From positions 36,001 through 100,000 of the forward strand of contig JAPDOI010001348.1 of NCBI GenBank assembly GCA_029168955.1: DNA of 64,000 nt. The letters run 5' to 3'. Origin of the DNA: Aplectana chamaeleonis. Taxonomy: Eukaryota; Nematoda; Chromadorea; Rhabditida; Cosmocercidae. Positions 57,101 through 64,000 of this stretch are shown here, piece by piece; position 1 is the first letter of the stretch, and each line of letters opens with the position of its first letter. Under the pieces are notes generated by a model. The model saw nothing but the letters and a program-made list of their open reading frames with translations. It ran no database searches and had not been told where the DNA came from. A program made the position numbers and the translations under genes.

Positions 57101-60100
57101 ATGTAATCTATATGGCTCATGTCATTCCGCAGCTCAGAAGGGACAACTATAGGGGTTCGCAGAGTTTATGTCGCGGCCTCGCAGCGACGAACAACGCTGG
57201 GTGGTGCAACATCGATTACTTTTGGTGAAGATGGCGACCGACGCGGTGTGAATGGCGACAAGGGGGCACCGCAGAGTGTTTTGACGCGGCGACAACCCTG
57301 CGTCACTGCCAGCGAGCAGCAACCGACGCAGCGACGATAATGTTCCGACACAATTTTGTCGCCGCGTCAAGGTTGACGCTCGGCGACCAGTCGCCGGTCG
57401 TTGTAACTCTGTAGACCCCTTATGCTAACGCCTCCGTCTTTGTATAAAGCTACGAAGATACACTAGGTAAGTATGGTCCGCTCCACTCAGTTCCTAGTCA
57501 CAACGCTGCTTGGCGGAAAGTGTCAAGCAGTCAAAAAAGGCTCGAGGCGTCACCCTTAAAGAGGATCATTTAGAGCACTGGGAGGTACACCAAAATTCAA
57601 AGTAACGCCGTCGCGCGAGAGCCGTCGTATCTTCACTTCGCCTAATATCGAAACCTCTCTTCTGCACTTTGATCATCTTCATTTTATATTTGTTACCGTT
57701 TTTCTATAACTTTATAGTTTTTATAATTATCGTGTTATTTCATATGTTCACAAATATTTGTTTCACACAAGTGTTTGTCCTGCATAGCGGTTTGGAATCA
57801 TACTCTTACCTTCTCATTTTAAATAGGCTCCTTACTAAATATGCTAACTCAATGACAGCTGATGGATTCTCCTACAGTGAATCGCAGCCAACCGAGAGGC
57901 AGATCTTCTATTAATGAACGCAGACCGTGGGCTACAGTTAAAGGCAGTGTTCACGATGAAGAGCGCGTTTTAGTTTCCACTATAAATTTTAGTAGTGGAG
58001 GGGCACACTGTAACGTTAACGCCGCAGGAACGCACATTTAACGAGCTAGGAAGAGCCCTGAAAGATAACAGGAAATGTTCACGTTACGGAAGTAATTATA
58101 AGTGGTAATCGTTTAATTGAATTGATATGTAGGTATGCTCCTTAATAGCGGTCAATCCCTCCACGCTCAAAGGTCAACGTAAGCAAAGGAGGCCCTATAT
58201 CAGTACGAAAACGCTGCTCACGCCTTCCTTTTAAGCTTGCCTTGTTATATAGCGCACCAGACATTCCGTGAACTTTGGAGGTATCGAAAGTGAAGTATAT
58301 CGTGAACTCTGCCTTCAAGTTTGCTCCCAAAGATTGCGTACTTACTGCGTCATATAGTTGTACCCCATGGTTTGTCGTTCATGAATCCCAGCTCTTAGAC
58401 GGGGATCATACTTCACGCGACCGGCGACAAGGGCAGCGCATATTAGGCTTATCGATTTTGGTTCAATATTGATGGTAAACATTGTATCGCGTCGCTCGTC
58501 GCTGGAAATATGATTCCTGCCATATTGTTATGTATGTGGAGCCTCGATTTCAGGAATGGGTGAATATTCCCATGTCGAAGTGCGCAATAACGGTGAATTT
58601 CCTCCTTCCCCCCCCCAAAAAAAACTCTAGAACCCTTTCCTAACCTGTACGATGGATTAGTGTTGGCCAAGTTGTCCTCGGTAACGATCGCCGCAAGAGA
58701 TTTAACCTCTACTGCAAATCCTAACGGGACGTAAGCACTATTCTTTAAAAAAATCGAAAATTTTTCAGATCTTGTGTAGGTTGCGGAAGTTTGCGTGCAC
58801 TTAGCGTGTCAGACATAGCTGAAGATTTTATCCGGATCGACTGTTATCAAGATGAGATGTATAAAAATTGTGTTCCTGACTTGACTTCTCGATTTTAGAA
58901 GAAATGCGCCAAGACTGATGGGAATTCAGTACGAAATTTCAAAATCAAGTGTCCAAGCAATCCTTACGGAAGGTCATTCAAAGGTACGTGGATGGAGATC
59001 CTTGATCTGTTAGCAGTGAAGTGAATGAATTACCTGAGAGGAGTGCTGATAGGGACTAGCAACGTTGATCCATGTTTTATAGCTATGCCACGAAGTGAGG
59101 CGTAGTGGAATATTTGGTTACCGAAACCTAGAAACATGCATTAGCCTGATTTCTGGCAATATCCGGCCGGAGGTAAGGTGGGATTGCCCTAGCGCTTTAC
59201 GTATTGACGCTAGGACTCAGTGGAATTGCACTGATGCCATCCATTTTAGGGTATAACCTGCTGTCGTAGCTTACTAGCATTGCCAACTTGTCCGTTGTTT
59301 CAAAGGGTATAGTGAAGGTAACTTCAGTCGGCATTCTTACCTCTGATCAGACTGAAGTTGCTCAACAAATAATTTTCTGCTGTTGTATTCAAAAACGAGG
59401 TGTCATTGATCACATGTGGCGTCGGAATAGACCATGGTGGCACAATCGATTCTAAAAACTTCACCTATCATCAGTGAGCCAAAACAAAATCCACTCGCGA
59501 ATCATTATACGACAGCTCAGCAAATGTGGTGTTCAAAGACCCCGAAGAGCTCGGAGCCTGTTCGAATGCGACAGTCCGCCCACGCGGTTGTGGATCCCGC
59601 AGGCGTTGAAATGGCATTTTTCAGACGACCCTACGCATGCCTGCAGATAGCTGTCACTCAATATTTGTCAATACTCTTACCAAACCGGTACACAGGTCCG
59701 AGAAGTACCTATGGAACGGTCGCTCAGCACGAACACAGACGAAGTCTGTCGGACTGACTTGATGTAGGACCAGTCATAGGGGCGTAGACCACAAGATTAA
59801 ACGTTTGTCTCAGTCGAGCAATGAGGTGAAATCTGAGTGCCGCCTTTAAAGGCACTGTTCGCGATGAAAATCGCTTTTCAGTTTTTTTGCCTATCTTGAA
59901 AACGGTTCCATTCTGATTCCAATGATGCTTCTGGAATCGTACAAGACCTTCTGGGAATGGAGTTATGGTACCTCAAAAATTTAGCCAGGGAAAATGGTGG
60001 ACGAGTTGTCCGAGGCTTGTAACTTCCGTCTTTTGCAGCCAATGTGAGCGAGCTGACCTGAGTAAAGAGAGAAGTTGAGGATGAAGGGAAGAACGGGGCT

Positions 60101-60580
60101 TTTGATCGGAAACCATCGCTCAACTCACAATTTCGAGTGTTCCTTTGTTCACGAAGCCGTTTTGCGGCTCCTGGGTAGCTTTTCGTCCCGTTTCTTCGAC
60201 GCTGTTCCGCTTCTGAGAGCTACGAGAAGCGTTTGTCATGGACAATTCGAGGATGAAGTTTATCGCGAACAGTGCCTTTAAGCGAATGCTAGACTTGAAA
60301 ACTCAAACTGAATGTGGATAAAGATGAAACATTGCTTGTTGCGAGGAGTGATTGCAGCTGCTGATATCGATGAGCCACAGTCAATATTTTGTCTATGACC
60401 ATAATAACCTTAGCTGCGATCGTCGCTTGTGTTGCTCGCTGAGAAGGCTGCCTTACCGTTAATCATGGCCATCAGGTGGACCTGAGAAAGTTCTTCAGAG
60501 TTTATAGTGATGACATAGGCGAAGCCCAGAATAAGGAGAACCTCACAGATGATCAGAGCGCATTGGAGTTCTGAAATCAT
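33054..60580 (-). CDS. GT11 alpha-1,2-fucosyltransferase-like gene, copy B (9 exons, 343 aa)
   Basis: Tandem paralogue of copy A, spread over 27.5 kb. Exons on the minus strand: 60580-60457, 59127-59034, 56810-56720, 47063-46917, 42671-42576, 42522-42373, 41910-41844, 33995-33865, 33185-33054; total 1032 nt, in frame throughout. Residues 7-25 are a membrane segment. The catalytic part reads NGFGNQIFHYASLRG (41-55), then FELDATFVTDN, GVIGFLQNPQRF, YFIGVHVRPKRD (190-201), FVICSGDPEW and STGGFAWWSGF (283-293), and ends after SWTPV with a longer tail than copy A. The second Arg of the HxRR motif is Pro198, so donor binding may be altered. It has more N-glycosylation sequons than copy A (NST twice, NES twice, NMT, NGT). 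Introns reach 9.7 kb. The ATG is the first in its frame but the exon has no polar tail, so an upstream exon is possible. Confidence 0.85.
33865..33995 (-). CDS. copy B exon 8: STGGFAWWSGF motif
   Basis: Acceptor caatacag, donor TCACAG before gtaata. Codes FCPGEHLEVDMAILTHCDAL, then STGGFAWWSGFLNQKASQ. It lies across a 7.8-kb intron that holds Harbinger, MITE and foldback copies. Confidence 0.88.
34086..34273. mobile_element. palindromic MITE family P, copy 2
   Basis: GCGGACTACGGCTATTGCAT against GCAACCGCAGTCCGCAATAG, with TCGTGCTGGGACCACTTGGT at the centre. In copy B intron 7 just upstream of exon 8. Confidence 0.65.
34518..35007 (+). mobile_element. MITE family C, copy 1
   Basis: Ends TTAAAGGCACTGTTCGCGAT and TATCGCGAACAGTGCCTTCAA. 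It contains the same internal core as families B and D. A 218-residue minus-strand open frame across it reads through both ends and the core and is not a gene. Confidence 0.78.
35417..36286. mobile_element. element with TACCGTATTTCCTGT ends, interrupted by MITE B
   Basis: TTACCGTATTTCCTGTTATTG at the left and CAATTACAGGAAATACGGTA at the right. Both halves carry TTTTAACCCCTCCC, CTAATTGA and a long C-run in the same orientation. A family B MITE occupies the middle. Confidence 0.55.
35590..36060 (-). mobile_element. MITE family B, copy 2, nested in a larger element
   Basis: Inverted copy of the 20068 element; its right end reads CGTGAACACTGTCTTTAAA. The left end is worn. It lies between two C-rich arms (35417-35530 and 36170-36286). 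Confidence 0.7.
36290..37650. other. copy B intron 7 stretch with unassigned open frames
   Basis: At 36427-36705 and 37206-37646 the minus strand is open for 92 and 146 residues (for example GAVYGNKVPLIVFRCSGLLW; FIKQRNIWKSAQSRYREKL). I cannot assign either to a family and two frames compete in each. They could be gene fragments or chance. No splice-consistent gene was found. Confidence 0.25.
37962..38090 (+). mobile_element. GGATTCATCAA-border element 3 (GCGGTTA type)
   Basis: Begins AGGCTGGATTCATCAATATT, then repeats CGCGGTTAG and its complement TAACCGCG. In copy B intron 7. Confidence 0.5.
38484..38619. mobile_element. MITE with GGTCGTTTATACTTC ends
   Basis: GGGGTCGTTTATACTTCTGA plus CGCCGAGCGGCGCG at the left is matched inverted by CGCCGCTCGGCGGCGGAAG and TATAAACGACCTC at the right. 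About 135 bp. Confidence 0.7.
39386..40074. mobile_element. element with TTACTTGTAA repeats and inverted ends
   Basis: CGCTCAGAAAAATCAAAACG plus AGTTACTTGTAA at the left; TTACAAGTAACTTG and TTTTTCTGAGCG at the right. The interior repeats TTATATTACATGTAACTT and palindromic TTACATGTAA. A related TTACTTACTC block lies at 53770-53950. Confidence 0.6.
40810..40983 (-). pseudogene. PIF/Harbinger transposase N-terminal fragment
   Basis: Reads NEDRELVDEMIQAALPRIFR, DRTNPLEIPDDYQFRQRFRL, LRRGFCYVLDLFENSLAS. This is the HARBI1-type start (RxFRDRxNP.., D.EF..R(Y/F)RL.R..F..L.DL). It is followed by simple TTCGAAA-rich sequence, and no DDE domain is present. In copy B intron 7. Confidence 0.6.
41000..41843. 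other. copy B intron 7, near exon 7
   Basis: Contains CGCTGCGCACGCTCTTCGTT-like units (41320, 41395, 41460 region: GCGCACGCTTTTCATGAAG, GCACGCTTCTCCTGAAGC) and, at 41700-41748, a MITE right end (TTATCGTGAACACCGCCTTTAAA) with no partner found. Confidence 0.4.
41844..41910 (-). CDS. copy B exon 7
   Basis: Acceptor ctgtttag, donor TTTCG before gtctgt. Codes AVFVICSGDPEWTKRHLP; 67 nt as in copy A. Confidence 0.86.
42373..42522 (-). CDS. copy B exon 6: HVRP variant motif
   Basis: Acceptor caattcag, donor GAACAG before gtcagg. Codes GHGSTYFIGVHVRPKRD, then APIDYYWRAMHLAKG. The usual HVRR is HVRP. Confidence 0.88.
42576..42671 (-). CDS. copy B exon 5: linker helix
   Basis: Acceptor cattgcag, donor ACTGGA before gtgagc. 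Codes HFLREIDVRRSLLQARSR, then a Ser-rich SSNESSSEATG. The following intron is only 53 nt. Intron 5 is phase 0 here and phase 1 in copy A, a small boundary shift. Confidence 0.82.
42785..44329. mobile_element. non-autonomous hAT element, 1545 bp, 8-bp duplication
   Basis: Ends CAGGGGTGGGCGTAA and TTACGCAGACCCCTG are imperfect inverted repeats of hAT type, flanked on both sides by exactly ATCGGCAC (42777-42784 and 44330-44337). Next to the ends are many TTTACGATTTACGG subterminal repeats. The inside has a hairpin (GAAGGTTGGCCCGAGCTCG and complement near 43740-43810) but no transposase. In copy B intron 4, 106 bp before exon 5. Confidence 0.85.
44500..44760. repeat. CCCGGTCGATAC-type short repeats
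   Basis: CCCGGTCGATACACTC and CCCGGTCGATACGTATG recur, with GGTGAGGTTGAGAAAATC. Similar text lies at 52560-52850 (CCCGGTCGATATAGGTG, CCCCGGTCGATACTGATGG), so this is a dispersed family. Confidence 0.5.
45336..45822 (+). mobile_element. MITE family D, copy 2
   Basis: Starts TTAAAGGCACAGTCCAGCCT and ends GAGCTTGTACTTTGCCTTTAA, with the D-specific GCACTTGGCAGGTGCTATAT. It directly follows a truncated relative (45060-45335) that ends GTTGAACTGCGCCATTAAA. Confidence 0.75.
45906..46697. mobile_element. element with GCCACGATAGGCT ends that carries foreign-looking coding DNA
   Basis: GGCCACGATAGGCTTTCC at the left and CAACAGCCTATCGTGGCAGA at the right. Inside, a block of about 97 bp is doubled (AGCACGTGGTCTGTTCGATA and AGCACGTGGCCTGTTCGATA, both then GGACTACGTGG). 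It encloses the reductase-like remnant at 46221-46512. Confidence 0.5.
46221..46512 (-). pseudogene. possible short-chain dehydrogenase C-terminal remnant
   Basis: Reads PMIEHVDPSFHNWPG, then SAVGLLGSLLEGDYESLSGR and FLTVEG, close to the substrate-loop to C-terminus layout of SDR enzymes (..LSGRFL.V). One frameshift near 46310 is needed to go on with EAPPLSTVARVMSLSRAAAG and FDPAGRDLPYPY to the stop at 46221. It is more GC-rich than its surroundings. No catalytic YxxxK part is present. The family call is tentative. Confidence 0.3.
46917..47063 (-). CDS. copy B exon 4: GFLQNPQRF segment
   Basis: Acceptor ttttttcag, donor GAACAG before gttaaa; phase 0 both sides. Codes MNSTERLFGVIGFLQNPQRF and IRREFTFLPQIREQ. 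It is 9.7 kb from exon 3. Confidence 0.88.
47384..47639 (+). repeat. 42-bp coding-frame tandem repeat
   Basis: Three and a half units of 14 codons, such as QDVVEVVQNLSGSA, HDVIVSMQDLCARV and QDVIESMEDLGRRG, with diverged units before and after. The frame stays open from a stop at about 47380 to TGA at 47639. It has coiled-coil-like spacing. In copy B intron 3, opposite strand; no promoter or neighbouring exon seen. Confidence 0.6.
48617..50155. mobile_element. 1.5-kb foldback element
   Basis: Arms of about 120 bp: TAATGTAGGTATGGAGCTTC plus CGCAACGCGGCGTTAGCATC at the left; GATGCTAACGCCGCGTCGCA plus GAAGCTCCATACCTACATTC at the right. A second inverted pair (GGGGCTGTTGAGGCCCCTGA at 49007 and TCAGGGGTCTCAACAACCCC at 50012) lies inside. 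No transposase frame recognised. Confidence 0.65.
50160..51880. other. copy B intron 3, no supported gene
   Basis: Mixed AT-rich and GC-rich DNA. CACACGATTTACGGTTTACG at 51433 matches the subterminal repeat of the hAT element at 42785, so a small hAT fragment may be present. No coding region found. Confidence 0.35.
51880..52090 (+). repeat. dispersed repeat with GTCCGCCCAGGCGG ends
   Basis: AGAGTGTCCGCCCAGGCGG on the left and CGCTTGGGCGGACATTATC on the right form inverted ends of a 210-bp element related to 4586-4800. Confidence 0.5.
52560..52850. repeat. CCCGGTCGATAC-type short repeats, second locus
   Basis: Repeats of GAGTCCCACTGAGTCCCACC and CCGGTCGATA with TTCTCATGCG. No gene; small open frames here follow the repeat. 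Confidence 0.5.
53010..53658. mobile_element. MITE with GCTGTAGTAAACC ends
   Basis: AGGGCTGTAGTAAACCCCCT at the left and AGGGGTGGTTTACTACAGCT at the right. AGATGATCTTA-type motifs sit near both ends. A related fragment lies at 47860-47990 (AACAACAAACATCT, TTGAGAAA, GGTAATGG). Confidence 0.65.
54422..54559. mobile_element. hairpin MITE with GCTCCAGAATTCTTTAGCG ends
   Basis: GAATTCTTTAGCGGGCTCAC and CCAGGTTGTAATGGAGCG return inverted as CGATCTAATACAACCTGG and GTGAGACCGCTAAAAAAG. About 138 bp. Confidence 0.65.
54560..55954. other. copy B intron 3, no supported gene
   Basis: Apart from a short GC-rich stretch at 54650-54850, this is AT-rich with no repeat ends or frames I can support. Confidence 0.35.
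55955..56112 (-). mobile_element. GGATGCATCAACG-border element 4 (GGGGCA type)
   Basis: Minus strand begins GGGGCCGGATGCATCAACGC; the interior repeats GGGGCA, TGCCCC and GCCCCGCCGGGGC. In copy B intron 3. Confidence 0.55.
56282..56457. mobile_element. palindromic MITE family P, copy 3
   Basis: TAATCGTACCGGGACCTCGT against its complement near 56350, with GTAGCAGCGGTAGTCCGTAG and CGGACCGGAATTTTACC at the right end as in the other copies. Confidence 0.6.
56720..56810 (-). CDS. copy B exon 3
   Basis: Acceptor gtttggcag, donor ATCGAG before gtgagt. Codes RAFELDATFVTDNVAEE, then ENSTVEIE; 91 nt as in copy A. Confidence 0.88.
57145..57423. mobile_element. MITE with AGGGGT..CAGAGTT ends
   Basis: AGGGGTTCGCAGAGTTTATG at the left and GTTGTAACTCTGTAGACCCC at the right. 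The interior is rich in GCGTCGCTGCGTCGG and its complement. Small open frames here are by-products. Confidence 0.55.
57938..58070 (+). mobile_element. MITE family B, 5' fragment
   Basis: Begins TTAAAGGCAGTGTTCACGAT and shows ACACTGTAACGTTAACG and GGAACGCACATT as in the full copies, then stops. Confidence 0.6.
59034..59127 (-). CDS. copy B exon 2: FGNQIFHYASL motif
   Basis: Acceptor gtttctag, donor CTCAG before gtaatt. Codes GFGNQIFHYASLRGIAIK, then LLVPISTPLR. It has 94 nt and the same phases as copy A exon 2. It is too short to show as a long open frame and was found by alignment. Confidence 0.85.
59550..59760 (+). repeat. dispersed repeat with GTCCGCCCACGCGG end
   Basis: Contains CGACAGTCCGCCCACGCGG, CACAGGTCCGAGAAGTACC and GACGAAGTCTGTCGGACTGA, related to 4586-4800. 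Confidence 0.5.
59845..60281 (+). mobile_element. MITE family C, copy 2
   Basis: Near-identical to the 34518 copy at both ends and in the core but lacks about 50 bp in the middle. It lies in copy B intron 1, 176 bp from exon 1. Confidence 0.78.
60457..60580 (-). CDS. copy B exon 1: membrane anchor
   Basis: Starts at ATG in MISELQCALIICEVLLILG and ends MAMIN plus one base before gtaagg. The phase joins exon 2 to give NGFGNQIF, as expected for the GT11 start motif. It is shorter than copy A exon 1 (124 against 220 nt), so the true start is less certain. Confidence 0.65.
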
Positions 60581-62383
60581 ACTGATCAATTCATGAACAG
60601 CGATTTGTAACTGTACAATCAATTCTATCACAGTTTCTCTTCATTTTCTACAACTCGTTTTAGTGCCTATAAATCCCTGATATTATTTCGGGTTCAAGGT
60701 GCACTTTGATCATCGTCGTTCCGTCTACGGGCCGCCAGGCATGAAGAAGTATGGAGTTACGGCCGAAGCGGACGGTTAAAAAGAAGAACAGGACAGCACA
60801 GAAGTGACAAACACGGCGACGAAAGCCAGTTAATGTGTCGCAGTCGCTACTAATGGTCTCGCTAGAAGGTCGACAAGCCCTCTAAATTCCCCGTCATCAA
60901 CGCGATCGCAAAGATCATTTTGAGAGAGAAAAGGGAAGATGTCTGTGGAGAGCACGACTGCCACGTCTGCTCAGGATCGACTCTCGTGCTTTGCATGAGC
61001 TGGGCAGCTTATTTCCACGACAGTTTACCCAGAGCTACGCGAACACAAGCGCTTCAATAATGTCCGGAGGTGTGTAATGCATCAGAGACATTGCTGGAGA
61101 AAGTTTTACCCCGAAAAAAGAAAATTGAAAGAAATCTACAAAATATAGACGCGTGCTATGCTTGCTTTTCCCCTTAAATTTTCGTAACTAATGCTTTTCT
61201 GACACTTGGCTTCCGGCGTCATTCTGCAGCACTTTTGTCCGCTTTCTGATGGTAACTCCCTCCAGATGGTAGCCACGGAATCATGTGTGCATTGCTAAGT
61301 TTAGGCAGTGATAGGATATTTTCAACGCGCACATTGTAGAAATTTTATGTATACTCGGCACGGATAGCATTGACACTTCGCGTTCCTTGTTGTGCGTTGG
61401 CGCAAACTCGGTATAGATATGTCTGCACCGAGCTATTCGCATCGAGTTTGCGCCTAAACCTGATAAGGAACACAAAGTATCAGTGAGATCCGTGCCGACG
61501 GTAAATTGAAAAATTCAGAGCGAGATGGGTATTTGACCTTGGCAAGGTTCAATCAAATGAACCTAGTTTATTAAGAAAGCACTCAACAAAAGACATGAGG
61601 ACACTGGAAAGAAGGGCAGTATCTGGCAGAGTCTGAGTATAATAAACCTCAATATTCGACGTGAACTAAAGACATCGCACGCTGTAAAAACTACTCATAT
61701 TTTTTCTTTCATTCCCTTGGCTGGGTCCAGCTCAGACCATTGGCAGAGCTGGGTTGGTAAAAAATACACCATTCCGAAGTTGCGGGAGGTCTAATTCAAA
61801 GCATTCCACCAAATCTCACCGTCATCTCCCACTAATTGTTTGCCACGACCAGATACTGAAGAATTTGCTTTCAATCCCGCGCAACTGTTCAAAACTCGTA
61901 ATGGTGGTAATCCAAACACCTTTGTCAGCAACCTTTGATTATTCTTTTTTACGTCATGGGTTTTGGGCGCTTCTCCTGCCAATTCGATTCATTTGAAGAA
62001 TATACTCACTCAAAAACATGAAGAAATAGATTATGTCTCCTTGGGTAGTAGACCCTTCCTGTATATCCCGCGCCAAGTGCGAGATCACAATTCTTCCAGG
62101 TAACCAAGATATAAGCGACCACCACCGGCCCGACCCCCTTCGTTCACCACCACTGACCACGCCCCCTACCAGATTTTCGAACTCAATAACGGCTAGACGG
62201 TTCGATGATTTCCCGAAGAGAATCTGTTCTTCAATCCATTGCCAAACTCTCTCCTTACTCTGAGAATTTTCTCCGCGACTCCCCCGGGACTCCTCCGGCG
62301 CGGGGCAGTAACGGGGGAGACGCGAGGGCCCACGATAAAAACCATGTCTGATTTTTTGGTGAAAATCGGCAGCTGCGGGGCCT
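60581..62383. other. 5' flank of copy B
   Basis: Upstream of the predicted start. No TATA box or trans-splice site could be fixed. At 62046-62160 GTAGACCCTTCCTGTAT and AGATATAAGCGACCACCACC resemble a repeat end at 20840-20930. Inverted GGCGCAAACTCGGTATAGAT and CGAGTTTGCGCC lie at 61400-61455, a hairpin. Confidence 0.35.
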
Positions 62384-62690
62384 AGCGCAACCTTAACGTT
62401 GAAAGAAACTAAGAAAAATGAGCTCGGAACGGTCCCCTACGGCCCCAGAGTTGAACACCCGTCAGCTCGTCTCACCCCAGATTCACGCCCACCGACGTGA
62501 ACAAATGATTGCTCGATGATGTTAGATGAGCGATGGTTTCCGATTAATAGCCCCGTTCTTCCCTTCATTCTCATCTTCTCTCTTTACTCAGGTCAGCTCG
62601 CATACAACGGCTGCAGAAGACGGAAGTTACAAGCCTCGGACAACTCGTCCACAATGCTTTCCTAGCTCAATTTTCGAGGGACACACTTTA
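62384..62690 (+). mobile_element. fragment with the B/C/D MITE core
   Basis: Contains GAGCGATGGTTTCCGATTAA, GACGGAAGTTACAAGCCTCG and CAACTCGTCCACAATGCTTT. The typical TTTAAAGGC ends are missing. Confidence 0.5.
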
Positions 62691-63189
62691 AATATCCAAC
62701 CTAATATCTGTACAATAGTAGTCCCCGAACTCTCTTCCTTCTCTAAGCTTGCTCTTTTCAGCTGTTTAGCACTATTTTCGGACAACTAACAAGGGAAGTA
62801 TACAAAGCGTAGGTCGGATCTGGCAAAACGACTAGTGTCGTTAGTATCTCTTGTGGCTCAATAGTAAAACAGCGCAGTATCCCGCCGCGAGCCGCAGGTT
62901 CCAAGAAGTTACAAGCTTAAATAGCTCATTTTTGTGCTTTTTGTACCTTCCAAAAAGCGCGTTAATGTTCGGAAATTCCGGGAACGGACCTCATAAATGT
63001 GTTCAGCACCCAAAACTACCACCCTGAGCAAATTTTGGGTGAACGCACATTTTCCGTACTTTGTCCAGACTGACAGCGTTTTGGCCTTTTACGGTTTTTC
63101 GGTTGGGCGCTTATTTCTACTAATTGAGGGCTCTAAAAGCGTTTTAGAAAAATGTTCCAGATTTGACTTAAAATTCTCCCAGGGAGTTT

Positions 63190-63640
63190 TTTTGGGGCGC
63201 TGATCACGATTCTGTGATTTATTAGTCGATTTTCAAAAGTTTTCGGCTCGTTTCGTTTGAAGTTTCCCAACCGGGGAAAATTCCGAGGGAAAAAGGCCAC
63301 TTTCGAGATTTCCGGTTTTCTACGATAGATATGTCTCAAAATCATTTGCTGAGGGTTATTTGGAGTGCTAAACACGAATCCGGAGTCCGTTTATCGATTT
63401 TTTGAAGATTACGGTAGATTACGGAGGGTTTACGGTAGTTTGGTCAAAATCTCAGATTTTCCTCAAAATTTGTAGACGGGGGTTAATCGGGGTGGAGAAT
63501 ACGAATTTAACGTCCGTTTGTCGATTTTCAAAATACTAAGGGGGGTTTTGACCCCCCACATGTTACCTAACGTAACCTACACTAAACCTCAAAATTTCGA
63601 CAAATGGACGTCAGATTCGTGTTCACCACCCTAGATTACC
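63190..63640. repeat. four diverged copies of a 40-bp block
   Basis: Copies near 63200, 63368 and 63500 run forward (AACACGAATCCGGAGTCCGT, TTATCGATTTTT); one near 63600 is inverted (CGACAAATGGACGTCAGATT, CGTGTTCACCACCC). No gene. Confidence 0.5.
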
Positions 63641-63719
63641 CCTACATACAACTTTTGAGCTAAATCCGAGAAAATTTTTCGAAACTCCCGAAAAAGTGCC
63701 TGATGGGTAGGTACTATAC

Positions 63720-63905
63720 TTGTTATCCGAAGGTAATTCCTTGGATAATGGATCGATTCGGATAATGCCATTTTAAATTTACCAGATATTGGTTCGATTC
63801 AGATAATGCGTTTTTTCAAATTTTCGGATATTGGATCGATTCAGATAATGCCATTTTTCCAATGATTCGGATACGGATATCCGTCGGATAATTTCGGATA
63901 AATTT
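63720..63905. repeat. TCGGATAATG short repeats
   Basis: TTCGGATAATGCCATTTT, TTCAGATAATGCGTTTTTT, TTCAGATAATGCCATTTTT and CGGATATTGGATCGATTC recur, a short AT-rich satellite-like array. Confidence 0.55.
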
Positions 63906-63931
63906 CGGATATTATGGGAACAAACCTCAGG

Positions 63932-63946
63932 CAACACACACACACA

Positions 63947-64000
<54 letters not shown>
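63932..64000. repeat. (AC)n microsatellite, runs off the window
   Basis: Uninterrupted AC dinucleotides except for one CATAC at about 63951. The complementary open frame of alternating Cys and Val is an artefact. Confidence 0.95.

Noticed and set aside
63779..63997. Open frame of alternating Cys and Val
   Set aside because: Direct translation of the AC microsatellite.

Overview
The window looks like nuclear DNA of a nematode, probably a TE-rich clade V (strongylid-like) worm. The evidence is: (i) two multi-exon genes with short introns (53, 60 and 84 nt) next to very long TE-filled ones, and nematode-type TTTCAG-like acceptors; (ii) a broken copy of a Major Sperm Protein gene, a family specific to nematodes; (iii) Tc1/mariner, PIF/Harbinger, hAT, piggyBac-like and BEL/Pao traces. 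The species is inference only.

The genes that matter are two GT11 (alpha-1,2-fucosyltransferase-like) genes in tandem on the minus strand. I rebuilt both exon by exon from splice sites and reading phase. Copy A has nine exons from 13342 down to 1407 and predicts 370 aa. Copy B has nine exons from 60580 down to 33054 and predicts 343 aa. Exons 2, 3, 7 and 8 have the same lengths in both (94, 91, 67 and 131 nt) and the introns fall at matching places, so they are diverged duplicates. Both predict type II membrane proteins: an N-terminal membrane anchor, a Gly-rich G(L/F)GN start of the catalytic domain, an HVR motif, and an S-T-G-x-F-x-W-W-S-G-F motif. Most exons are hidden inside non-coding sequence; eight of copy B's nine introns hold 0.5 to 9.7 kb.

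Between the two genes (13.4-33 kb) lie a probable but unidentified minus-strand gene (exons at 15.5-17.7 kb, perhaps with others at 18.0-18.9 kb), an MSP pseudogene (25.7 kb), a mariner MITE, Tc1 relics, and a BEL/Pao gag remnant (28.6-29.4 kb) followed by repeat-rich retroelement-like DNA to about 32 kb.

The rest is layered mobile DNA. At least six MITE families have TTTAAAGGC(A) ends, and three of them share one internal core. There is a piggyBac-like MITE inside a TTAA junction between two other MITEs, a 1545-bp hAT element with an exact 8-bp duplication, several foldback elements, and a set of GC-rich elements with a common GGATTCATCAACG border but different internal hexamer-type repeats. 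One foldback element sits exactly on a splice donor of copy A and keeps it working through its TA duplication. No rRNA, intact tRNA or CRISPR was seen.
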